NCBI GenBank assembly: GCA_963667005.1
Contig: OY762937.1
Location: forward strand, 3,038,001 to 3,102,000
Source: G963662605 sp963667005
Lineage (GTDB): Bacteria; Bacteroidota; Ignavibacteria; Ignavibacteriales; Ignavibacteriaceae
Length of the DNA: 64,000 nt
Direction: 5' to 3'
Position numbers and translations under genes: made by a program
The notes under the pieces: model-generated
Databases searched by the model: none
What the model saw: the letters and a program-made list of their open reading frames with translations, nothing else
What the model was told of the DNA's origin: nothing
In this document: positions 7,864 through 15,820 of the stretch, piece after piece
How the letters are laid out: each line of letters opens with the position of its first letter
Position numbering within the stretch: position 1 is the first letter of the stretch

Positions 7864-9057
7864 ATGAACGCGAATGATCTGGTACGAATTCAAACATTGC
7901 TTAAGCAAATGAAATTAGACGGCTGGTTGTTATACGACTTCCGTGCTTCCAATACATTAGCATTGGAAATTTTAGGAATACCAGCGACATCACATCTCAC
8001 AAGAAGATTTTTTTATTTCATCCCTTCCGAAGGCACGCCGGTAAAAATTGTCAACGGCATAGAAGCAGACAATCTGCGTCATTTACCCGGACAGGAATTA
8101 AAATACGGCAGTCATAACTCTCTGCAGGCACATTTGCGAAAAATTTTATTCCCCGGTAGTACAATTGCAATGGAATATTCGCCGAATGACGCTATTCCCT
8201 ACCTCTCCAAACTTGATGCCGGCATGTTCGAGTTTTTACAAACATTTCAGGTCAATATTGTATGCAGCGGTGATTTGATTACCCTGTTTAATGCAGTTTG
8301 GACTGAAGAACAGTATAAAGAAAACGTCCCGGTGGCTCAGGAACTGACTAAGATTGTCAGGAGAGCCTTCGCACTCATCAAAGAGAAAATATTAGCCAAT
8401 GTCCCTGTTAACGAATACGAAGTTCAGCAGTTTATCATGGCTGAATTCGACAGATGCGGTTACATTACCGACTATCCTCCTATCGTCGGCGTGAATGAAA
8501 ACGGAGCGAATCCGCATTATGAACCGACAAAGGATATTCACAAACCTATCACCAAGGGTGATTTTGTTCTCATTGATCTTTGGGCAAAGCAGAATAAACC
8601 GGAAGGCGTTTGGGCTGATATTACCTGGGTCGGATTCGTCGGCACTGAAGTACCTGAAAAATATATCAAAGTCTTTAACATCGTACGTGAGGCCCGTGAT
8701 GCCGGATTGGCTCTGGTAACCGAAAGATTCGCTAATAAGCAAGTGGTACGCGGTTATGAGGTTGATGATGCCGTCCGTAATGTTATCTCTCAGGCGGGAT
8801 ACGGAGAATATTTTATTCATCGTACCGGGCACTCAATAACCACCGAAGTCCACGGCAGCGGACCGCATATGGATAATTTTGAGACGCATGACGACAGACA
8901 AATCTTCCCTTCAACCTCATTCTCAATCGAACCGGGAATTTATCTGCCGGGAGATTTTGGAGTAAGACTTGAGATAGATGTTTTTATTCACGCTGACGGA
9001 CGTGTTGAGTTTACAGGCGATGAGAAACAGGAAGAGATCATCGCGATACTTGCGTAG
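7864..9057 (+). CDS. M24-family metallopeptidase (Xaa-Pro aminopeptidase-like)
   Basis: The 397-residue protein has the N-terminal creatinase-like domain (about 1-160) and the pita-bread catalytic domain of the M24B family. All five expected metal ligands can be matched: Asp in LIDLWAK, Asp in WADITW, His in HRTGHSI, Glu in IEPGIY and Glu in RLEIDV. It should remove N-terminal residues ahead of proline, or cleave Xaa-Pro dipeptides, in the cytoplasm; no signal peptide is seen. It stands alone, with AGAGGT ahead of the start and a clear terminator behind. The exact substrate class (PepP or PepQ type) cannot be decided. Confidence 0.9.
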   Translation: MNANDLVRIQTLLKQMKLDGWLLYDFRASNTLALEILGIPATSHLTRRFFYFIPSEGTPVKIVNGIEADNLRHLPGQELKYGSHNSLQAHLRKILFPGSTIAMEYSPNDAIPYLSKLDAGMFEFLQTFQVNIVCSGDLITLFNAVWTEEQYKENVPVAQELTKIVRRAFALIKEKILANVPVNEYEVQQFIMAEFDRCGYITDYPPIVGVNENGANPHYEPTKDIHKPITKGDFVLIDLWAKQNKPEGVWADITWVGFVGTEVPEKYIKVFNIVREARDAGLALVTERFANKQVVRGYEVDDAVRNVISQAGYGEYFIHRTGHSITTEVHGSGPHMDNFETHDDRQIFPSTSFSIEPGIYLPGDFGVRLEIDVFIHADGRVEFTGDEKQEEIIAILA

Positions 9058-9077
9058 TCACTTACCGGCGATTTAAA

Positions 9078-9110
9078 ATAAAAAAGGATGGCTTAGCCAT
9101 CCTTTTTTAT
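9078..9110. terminator. Bidirectional intrinsic terminator
   Basis: A stem of 15 bp including the A/T flanks (ataaaaaaggatggc and its inverse) closes on a TTA loop, with A-runs on one side and T-runs on the other. It ends the M24 peptidase gene on the plus strand and can also stop the minus-strand respiratory operon that ends at 9128. Confidence 0.9.
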
Positions 9111-9127
9111 TTTACATGCAATATTGA

Positions 9128-10201
9128 TTATTTAGGGGCGTTAGCTTCATTATAGGCATTTGCCTGAATAAGTGTGTTTTTGTGCGATACGTTGGAAATC
9201 GCAGTCTGCTCCGCCAAGACCAACGCAGCTACGGCAAATAATAAAAAGAGGAAGGGTATATGCACAAATTTCAAGTGATTTTCTTTAATCATTTGATATA
9301 TCAACTGATACAGCAAGAAAACAAATAGAAGTGCAATAAATATTCCCGCGAATACAAATAGTGATAATGAACCGGCCGGCAGCAGTACCGTATTAATAAG
9401 AATAAATATAGGTAAAGCTAAAAGCGATATGAAAAGCAGCCAGAGCATTTTTGTCTTCATGCTTTCAATATAGTCCGGTGCAGAGTCTTTTTTGCCGCCA
9501 TCCCAATAAAAATAGTAGAACAATAATACTGATACAGTCAAAGAGATTGATACCGCCACAAAGTACAGCCACCTGCTTATAATCGTCACGGATAATAATG
9601 AGCCTATCAGCGATTTAGCGATATGACCGTCTACAGCATTGATTGCATATGTGATACCGGCAACGAAAAAGTATGTGCCAACACAGAGTAACGCGAATCC
9701 CCATTTTCCTGTTGAATCATTCAACTTGGATATTCCCGGTGAAAACTTCTCAATATCAGCTGCGACATTTCCGGTAACAGCATCGGTTTTAACTGAAGTC
9801 AAAATATCTTTGAAAACAAATGAGTAAAGGTAAATGTTGACCAGTACCAAAGCAGTGCTGATAATGACGAATGCAAAAAGAAAAAACTTTACAGGTGCAT
9901 AATCAAGCTGATGATATACCTGGGCAAAACTAAAAAGGAGGATAACAAGAGGAGCGATGCCAAGTGCAAGACCTGTACTTTTATTTACCGTGACCAATGC
10001 AGCTACTTCTTTGGAAAACTGCATATGGCGTGCATCATTCTCTACTCTGCCCTTTCGTCTGAAATAAAGCGAAACGGCAGTGCCGCCAAGCACCATACTG
10101 ATATATGGCACAAATACCATGAGTGCCAGAACAGAGACGAAATGCAGCAGTGTGATGTGCTCTAATGACTGCGATAAAACCATTTTATCTAAAAAATCCA
10201 T
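9128..10201 (-). CDS. Unknown 8-TM membrane protein, last gene of the act respiratory operon
   Basis: I do not recognise this 357-residue protein. About eight hydrophobic segments can be counted (near 18-45, 77-95, 104-128, 168-190, 200-232, 252-275, 280-305, 313-332), followed by a short polar tail. Histidines occur at or near membrane segments (LEHITLLHF at the start, VYHQLDY, and FVHIP ahead of the last helix), so haem or quinone contact is possible but unproven. It lacks the haem-copper oxidase subunit I signatures. It sits directly after the COX III- and IV-like genes, where an oxidase subunit would normally lie, so it probably belongs to the same membrane complex or its assembly. Confidence 0.7.
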   Translation of the reverse strand: MDFLDKMVLSQSLEHITLLHFVSVLALMVFVPYISMVLGGTAVSLYFRRKGRVENDARHMQFSKEVAALVTVNKSTGLALGIAPLVILLFSFAQVYHQLDYAPVKFFLFAFVIISTALVLVNIYLYSFVFKDILTSVKTDAVTGNVAADIEKFSPGISKLNDSTGKWGFALLCVGTYFFVAGITYAINAVDGHIAKSLIGSLLSVTIISRWLYFVAVSISLTVSVLLFYYFYWDGGKKDSAPDYIESMKTKMLWLLFISLLALPIFILINTVLLPAGSLSLFVFAGIFIALLFVFLLYQLIYQMIKENHLKFVHIPFLFLLFAVAALVLAEQTAISNVSHKNTLIQANAYNEANAPK

Positions 10202-10252
10202 TCTCTTAACTTCCTCTTACTGAAGAATTGCAACAATATTTGAAATAATCTA

Positions 10253-10525
10253 TCAGGCAACTACCAAAATCAAGGACACTGCCAAAATCAATCCGGTAAT
10301 ACCGATAAAAACTTTTGAAATTTTATCGGCAGGTCTAAAATTCATGAATGCTCTTGCAATCAAGTATACCTGAACAGCCGCGATGACAAGAACCAGAAAT
10401 GGCAAAGCTTTGCCTAAATCCATTCCAGCGAGTACGACTGACAGTCCTGATAACATAACCAACCCGAACCAGACAAGAAGCTGATTAAGATACACTGTGG
10501 CTGTTGATTCAATTTTCCTATTCAT
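10253..10525 (-). CDS. Cytochrome oxidase subunit IV-like small membrane protein
   Basis: The protein has 90 residues and three hydrophobic segments, the size and layout of prokaryotic COX subunit IV (CyoD/CtaF-like). The segment VQVYLIARAFMNFR resembles the family motif KAxLVxxFFMHLR, but the His after Met is replaced by Asn. It lies 6 bp after the COX III-like gene in transcription order. The assignment depends on that partial motif and on its neighbour. Subunits I and II are not in the operon, so its partner complex is uncertain. Confidence 0.65.
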   Translation of the reverse strand: MNRKIESTATVYLNQLLVWFGLVMLSGLSVVLAGMDLGKALPFLVLVIAAVQVYLIARAFMNFRPADKISKVFIGITGLILAVSLILVVA

Positions 10526-10531
10526 ATTTAC

Positions 10532-11152
10532 TTACCCTATCAAATAAAACACTGAAAATATAAGAACACCTATAACGGTTAACGAATTCCAAAAAATGAC
10601 TGCAGATGTAATACTGCTGCTGTTTTCTGTATTCGCTTTACCTTTCAGTGTAGTGGCGGTAATCCATCCTAAGACTACTATACCAATAAAAACCAATAAA
10701 CTATGAAATCCTGACGCCAGATAATACAGCCAGCAAAAAACAGACTGCCCGTTAGGGCTTTTTACCAGTTCGACTGCTCCGGGATAAAATCCGAAATACG
10801 AGTTCACGGCATATTCGTAATATTTGTTTATTAGAAAAAACAAACCAAACAATACCGACGCAAGCTGGAAGAATACAGCAAGACTTGTTCTTTTCCCTTC
10901 CAATGAAGAAGCGGAAAGTGCTACCGTCAAACTACTTGTCAGTAGCAATATAGTGTTCAGTGTACCAAGCAAGGTACTTAATTGTTTGGATGCGATCATA
11001 AAATCGCTAGTATGCAGCATTCTGAAAGCAAAAAACGCTATAATCATGCCTCCGAATACAATCAGTTCAAGAAATAACAGCAACCACATACCAGAACTGA
11101 TGCTGCTGTGATTTCCGTTAACAACTCCTGATTGATGTTCCGTATTACTCAA
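10532..11152 (-). CDS. Divergent cytochrome c oxidase subunit III-like protein
   Basis: This 206-residue membrane protein has the five-helix layout of short (bacterial caa3-type) COX III. Recognisable family features are LFLELIVFGGMIIAFFAFR in helix 1, LNTILLLTSSLTVALS in helix 2, KYYEY in the middle and ASGFHSLLVFIGIVVLG in helix 4. In normal COX III the last helix begins with a YWHFVD motif; here the same place reads FWNSLTVIG, so the conserved His and Asp are lost. COX III does not bind redox centres but normally requires subunit I. No subunit I or II is nearby, which makes a role tied to alternative complex III or to a modified oxidase plausible. Confidence 0.75.
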   Translation of the reverse strand: MSNTEHQSGVVNGNHSSISSGMWLLLFLELIVFGGMIIAFFAFRMLHTSDFMIASKQLSTLLGTLNTILLLTSSLTVALSASSLEGKRTSLAVFFQLASVLFGLFFLINKYYEYAVNSYFGFYPGAVELVKSPNGQSVFCWLYYLASGFHSLLVFIGIVVLGWITATTLKGKANTENSSSITSAVIFWNSLTVIGVLIFSVFYLIG

Positions 11153-11184
11153 AGCTCCTCCGGGATAAAAATTTCTAGTGTATC

Positions 11185-12105
11185 TTAGCCTAATATCTCT
11201 TTTAACAGATTATACAGACCCGATACTTCTTCGTCTGAAAGCAAATTGAAATTCGGCTTAAATCCGTTTCTGGAAATATTAAGTTTAACGATATTTTTAA
11301 AATTGTCTGTTGATACGCTCCATTGTGAACTGTTAACCAAAGTAGCTAATGCTTTTTCACGGTTATCAGTGACTGAATTAAAAACAGAGGCATCTATCTT
11401 CTTAAGCTTTTCAATAGCAGTTGCAACCTTCTGTTTCTTGGCTGCATTATCCCGCTCATATAATTTCTCAGCACCGGCAATCGGTATTTGTCCCGGGACC
11501 TTCGTACCTTGCGAAAGTTTGTACGTCTGATCCAATGCCGCCAACTCTTCAGGAGTATCTTTCGGTGCATCTGTCATAAATGTTCTGATATAACTGATGA
11601 TGGAAATTCTCTCTTCAGGTGATATGTAATCGAAAGCGGCCATACCGCTGCCCTGAATACCGAATTGCAGGGTCTTATAAATTTCAGTTACTTTTCTTCC
11701 GTTCTTCCAGCCTTCTGTCGCATGGAAATTTCTCGGCTTCGGATTTAAAGCTGCACCAGCAACGCCGTCGCCTTTACCTTCCTGACCATGACAAGACACG
11801 CATGTGGTTGTAAAAAGTTGTTTCCCTTTTGCAATCATAGCTTCACTCGGTGCCGACAACGCCTTTACATCAACCGCAGAGGCAATCCTTGGCTCCTGCA
11901 CAGGAAGTTCCGGTACTACACTCAGCGTATCTTTCAACTTCGGAGGTATAGTATTCTGAAACAATGTGTTATTATGAGCAATAAAAAATAAGCCAAGTCC
12001 AAGTACTACAACGAGCAGGTACGGATATGTAACCGCTACGAGATGCACCGGGTTTGCCTTAACAAAATCTACTAATTCTTGAATTTTCTTGTGCATAATC
12101 ATCAA
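11185..12105 (-). CDS. Membrane-anchored monohaem cytochrome c of the act operon
   Basis: The 306-residue protein has an uncleaved N-terminal TM anchor (about 20-43), then a cytochrome c domain with a single haem site CVSCHGQEGKGDG near 100 and a likely axial Met in GSGMAAF. The last 120 or so residues form a helical extension that I do not recognise. It follows actF after only a few bases. In related operons a cytochrome c at this place carries electrons from complex III towards the terminal oxidase, and that is its likely role here, on the periplasmic side. Confidence 0.85.
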   Translation of the reverse strand: MMIMHKKIQELVDFVKANPVHLVAVTYPYLLVVVLGLGLFFIAHNNTLFQNTIPPKLKDTLSVVPELPVQEPRIASAVDVKALSAPSEAMIAKGKQLFTTTCVSCHGQEGKGDGVAGAALNPKPRNFHATEGWKNGRKVTEIYKTLQFGIQGSGMAAFDYISPEERISIISYIRTFMTDAPKDTPEELAALDQTYKLSQGTKVPGQIPIAGAEKLYERDNAAKKQKVATAIEKLKKIDASVFNSVTDNREKALATLVNSSQWSVSTDNFKNIVKLNISRNGFKPNFNLLSDEEVSGLYNLLKEILG

Positions 12106-12108
12106 TTT

Positions 12109-13296
12109 TTATAGTCTGAAATTCAATCCCTTTTGCAGTTTAGGATCGCCAATTGGTACCAGATTGTATTTTTTTGTTTTTTGCGCGAAGACGACGATAG
12201 CCAAACCCACTGCTGCCACAGGAAATGCAAATTGCAATAACAGACTTGCAATTCCAGCTTCTGCCCGGACGCTCGGCATTACCAACCAATAACAATCAAG
12301 CAAGTGCGCGGCCAGGATCCAAATAGCAGAAAACTTTAACTTACGCGGATCTTTTTTCGCCGGCTGTGAAAGCAAAACAGCGTATGGGACAACGAAATGA
12401 ACAACAATAAGTATCATGGACATGACCATCCAGCCGCCATTCCCCCGCATCATAAACCAACCTGTCTCTTCAGGAAGATTTGCGTACCATATTAACAGGA
12501 ACTGCGAGAAGGCAATATATGCCCAAAAGTTGATAAAGGCGAACAGCAGTGCTCCCAAACTGAAATAATGGTCGTCAATCATCGCCGGATGTAATAGATT
12601 CTTTTCTTTGAGCAGAACAACCGCGAGCGTGGTAACTGACAATCCCGCAAGAACGGAACCTGCAAAAAAGTACACACCAAAAATTGTTGAGAACCAGTGT
12701 GGTTCCAAACTCATCATCCAGTCAATAGACGTCATGGTTATCGTTATGGCGAATACCGGGATAAAGATTGCCGATATGATGATATTCTTTTTCGTCAAAC
12801 GCTGATCTTTATTATCATCTTGTTTTCTTGAATTATTGGTAAGAAGATAATAAAACAATGTCCAGATAAAAACACTGAGGACACTTCTGATCGTAAAAAA
12901 TGCCGGGTTCAGGTACGCTGATTTTGCCTGCAGTATCTTGTCATTTGCTACAACATCAGGGTGAGCCCATTCAAAAATGTTTCGTATGTTCAGTAAAAGC
13001 GGGATAACAAGTATTATCAGCCATGGAATCAACCCGGCAAAAAACTCAACTACTCTGCGCAGCGGAGTACTCCATTCTGCTCCGGTGATATATTCCAGCG
13101 CCACAAGGAACAAGGAACCCACGGAAATACTAACAAGAAAAACATATACAAGAAGATATGAAAGAATCGCCTGTTGAAAATCAACAAGGAAATTAACGAT
13201 ACCGAAAACCACGCCAATAGCTAATAATATGAAACCTGTTCTTTGTACAGAAGGGCTTAAGTCTTTTTTTACATACATAATATCATTTTGCGACAT
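12109..13296 (-). CDS. actF: Alternative complex III subunit ActF (NrfD/PsrC-like integral protein)
   Basis: The protein has 395 residues and about ten TM helices with little soluble mass. ActF is the second, smaller polytopic subunit of alternative complex III, a quinol oxidoreductase that replaces the bc1 complex. The identification comes from size, TM pattern (for example FLVSISVGSLFLVALEYITGAEWSTPLRR) and exact position after actD-E. It shares one base with the preceding gene (13296). ActF in known complexes helps form the proton path; no redox centre is expected. Confidence 0.9.
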   Translation of the reverse strand: MSQNDIMYVKKDLSPSVQRTGFILLAIGVVFGIVNFLVDFQQAILSYLLVYVFLVSISVGSLFLVALEYITGAEWSTPLRRVVEFFAGLIPWLIILVIPLLLNIRNIFEWAHPDVVANDKILQAKSAYLNPAFFTIRSVLSVFIWTLFYYLLTNNSRKQDDNKDQRLTKKNIIISAIFIPVFAITITMTSIDWMMSLEPHWFSTIFGVYFFAGSVLAGLSVTTLAVVLLKEKNLLHPAMIDDHYFSLGALLFAFINFWAYIAFSQFLLIWYANLPEETGWFMMRGNGGWMVMSMILIVVHFVVPYAVLLSQPAKKDPRKLKFSAIWILAAHLLDCYWLVMPSVRAEAGIASLLLQFAFPVAAVGLAIVVFAQKTKKYNLVPIGDPKLQKGLNFRL

Positions 13297-14450
13297 TATT
13301 TTGCCTCCTTCTTGTACGTTTGAATATCTTCTTCAGAAGCATTTTTCGCTTTCTGCAGCGATCTGATATAGTGAATAATCGACCATGCTTCATCAGCAGT
13401 CAGTTGATTGGCGTATGACGGCATCACGTTCTGGCCAACCATAACAACGTGAAAGATGTTACCATCTGCCCACTCCCGCACTTTTGTAGAATGCAGGCTC
13501 GGCGGTTTCGGGAACTGGCCACGCAGCCTGCTCTCACCATCGGCATAATTGCCGTGGCATGGAGAACAGAATGTTAAAAATTTCTTCTGCCCCAACTCCA
13601 GAACTGCTTTGGACGGCAATAATGGATTTGAAAGTGGAACTGCAGGTTGCTGCGCAATACCTTTGTACGGATATGGAATATATCCACGGGCTACCGTTCC
13701 CTTAACAGGCATACGCATTCCGAAGCCATCATTAAAGAACTCACTTTTGGATTGCGTGGTCAATTTCTCCTGTTTGCTCATCCAGGTAAATGGAACCATA
13801 TACAATAGTTTATTTAATGCGAAGTATGTTTCGCCTGAGACAAGTATTGCTACGATGAGCAGAAATCCCAAAAACTTTGCAGAGAAAGTATTATATGAGA
13901 CTGACTCAGGATAATTAATCACTTCGATTTTATACGCACCTAAGCTTTGCAAAAATGAGGAGCATTTTGCTTCATCAAATTGTGCATCCTCCGATTCAAT
14001 ACATAATCCGAATTTATCATGCGATACGGCTTTCATGTAGCCGGTATCGTGCAACGGATGAGCGTTTGAAGGAAACTTGAAGAAGAAAGCAATCATGCCG
14101 AATACTGTAGATAAGGTAGCAAGCAGTACGGTAAGTTCAAATGTAACCGGAATAAAAGCCGGAAGAGCAAAGAACGGTTTACCGCCGATTATCATCGGAT
14201 AATCTTTTGCCATGGTTAAATACATCGATATGAGAGCTATCGCTGCTCCCGTTAATCCGAATACCAATGTGATGTAACCGAGCTTCGATGGTTTAAGCTT
14301 CATCGCATTATCCATACCATGTACAGGATAAGGCGTATGAACATCAAATTTTGTATATCCCCCGTCAGAAACATGCTGAGCTGCGTTGATAATCTCATCA
14401 GGAGTATTAAACAATGCAGCTACACCAAAAACCTTTTGTGAACGTTTCAT
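13296..14450 (-). CDS. ActD-ActE fusion: DUF3341 membrane subunit joined to cytochrome c
   Basis: The first 200 residues are ActD (DUF3341), with two TM helices in the middle and the typical opening VFGVAALFNTPDEIINAAQHV. A further TM segment near 200-220 leads to a periplasmic cytochrome c domain with haem site FCSPCHGNYADGE and a likely Met ligand in NVMPSY, corresponding to ActE. In many species actD and actE are separate genes; here they form one 384-residue protein. The fusion would fix one haem domain to the membrane by a helix in place of a lipid anchor. The gene abuts actC (shared base 14450) and actF (13296). Confidence 0.9.
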   Translation of the reverse strand: MKRSQKVFGVAALFNTPDEIINAAQHVSDGGYTKFDVHTPYPVHGMDNAMKLKPSKLGYITLVFGLTGAAIALISMYLTMAKDYPMIIGGKPFFALPAFIPVTFELTVLLATLSTVFGMIAFFFKFPSNAHPLHDTGYMKAVSHDKFGLCIESEDAQFDEAKCSSFLQSLGAYKIEVINYPESVSYNTFSAKFLGFLLIVAILVSGETYFALNKLLYMVPFTWMSKQEKLTTQSKSEFFNDGFGMRMPVKGTVARGYIPYPYKGIAQQPAVPLSNPLLPSKAVLELGQKKFLTFCSPCHGNYADGESRLRGQFPKPPSLHSTKVREWADGNIFHVVMVGQNVMPSYANQLTADEAWSIIHYIRSLQKAKNASEEDIQTYKKEAK

Positions 14451-15820
14451 TAGTGTGCTCCTCCGTGATGTTTAGGTTGAGCTCCGTCGGCGACCGCTTT
14501 AACTTCGGAAATGGAAACCACCGGAAGAATTCTGGTGAAAATTAAAACCAGTGTAAAGAATAATCCGAAACTACCAACTAAGATTCCCGAATCATATAAA
14601 GTCGGTGTGTAATATCCCCATGATGAAGGGAGAAAATCTCTGTTCAGTGAGGATACTGTGATAACAAATCTCTCAAACCACATCCCGACGTTAACCAGAA
14701 TCACGATGACCAGCATCGCAGGAATTGAACGCCTGATCTTCTTAAACCAGAACAACTGCGGGAAAAGTACGTTGCAGCTAACCATAATCCAGTAAGCCCA
14801 GGCATAGGGTCCGAAAGCTCTATTGATGAAAACAAACTGCTCAACCGGACTTCCGGTATACCATGCAATAAAGAATTCCATGCCGTAAGCATAACCGACC
14901 ATCATTCCTGTTGCAAGAATAACCTTGGTCATCTTTTCAAGATGGTCCATGGTAATGATGTGTTCTAGGTTGAAAATCTTACGCACAAATATGAGCACCG
15001 TTACTACCATAGCGAAACCGGAAAAAATAGCTCCGGCAACGAAGTACGGAGGGAAAATCGTCGTATGCCAGCCGGGTAAAATAGAAACTGCGAAGTCAAA
15101 GCTTACGATAGTATGTACAGAAAGAACGAGAGGAGTAGCAAAACCGGCTAAGAGCAAGTAGGCTTTTTCATAATGCTGCCAGTTGCGGTGAGATTGTCTC
15201 CAACCCAACGAAAAGATAGAATAAATGGTTTTCTTAATATTCGATTTTGTTCTGTCGCGTAAACTCGCGAAGTCAGGAATGAGTCCGACATACCAGAAAA
15301 CAAATGATACGGTAAAGTATGTTGAAACTGCAAACACGTCCCAGATCAACGGTGATGTGAAGTTAACCCATAATCTGTGCTGGCTCGGATATGGCATAAG
15401 ATAACCGTCAAGCCATGGACGTCCCGTATGTATTGCAGGAAAAAGACCAGCGCACATAACGGCAAAAATCGTCATTGCTTCAGCAAATCGTGCGATACCT
15501 GTACGCCACTTCTGTCTCAGCAAGAAAAGAATTGCCGATATCAGCGTTCCGGCATGACCGATACCTACCCAGAAGACGAAATTGACGATGTCAAACGCCC
15601 ACCCGATAGGCTGATTATTGCCCCACATACCGGTACCGAAATAAAATGTCATTGCGAGACAGTAAGCCCCGAATAATGTGAGAGTTCCTGTTATTGACAG
15701 CGCGATGAAAAACTTCTTATTTGGTTTTTCATCCATCGGCTTGGCAATCAGTTCCTCAATGTTTGAGGCATTCAGACCACCTTCAACGACAGGCATTTCA
15801 CGTGAATAATCAACACTCAC
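14450..15820 (-). CDS. actC: Alternative complex III subunit ActC (NrfD/PsrC-like quinol-site subunit)
   Basis: The 456-residue, ten-helix protein is a NrfD/PsrC family member. It has the recognisable segments FVFWVGIGHAGTLISAILFLLRQKWR and GYAYGMEFFIAWYTG (quoted as landmarks of the family's helices). ActC carries the quinol-binding site of alternative complex III and passes electrons to the Fe-S clusters of ActB. It directly follows actB (next base), and its C-terminus is a short His-rich tail (PKHHGGAH). Confidence 0.95.
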   Translation of the reverse strand: MSVDYSREMPVVEGGLNASNIEELIAKPMDEKPNKKFFIALSITGTLTLFGAYCLAMTFYFGTGMWGNNQPIGWAFDIVNFVFWVGIGHAGTLISAILFLLRQKWRTGIARFAEAMTIFAVMCAGLFPAIHTGRPWLDGYLMPYPSQHRLWVNFTSPLIWDVFAVSTYFTVSFVFWYVGLIPDFASLRDRTKSNIKKTIYSIFSLGWRQSHRNWQHYEKAYLLLAGFATPLVLSVHTIVSFDFAVSILPGWHTTIFPPYFVAGAIFSGFAMVVTVLIFVRKIFNLEHIITMDHLEKMTKVILATGMMVGYAYGMEFFIAWYTGSPVEQFVFINRAFGPYAWAYWIMVSCNVLFPQLFWFKKIRRSIPAMLVIVILVNVGMWFERFVITVSSLNRDFLPSSWGYYTPTLYDSGILVGSFGLFFTLVLIFTRILPVVSISEVKAVADGAQPKHHGGAH

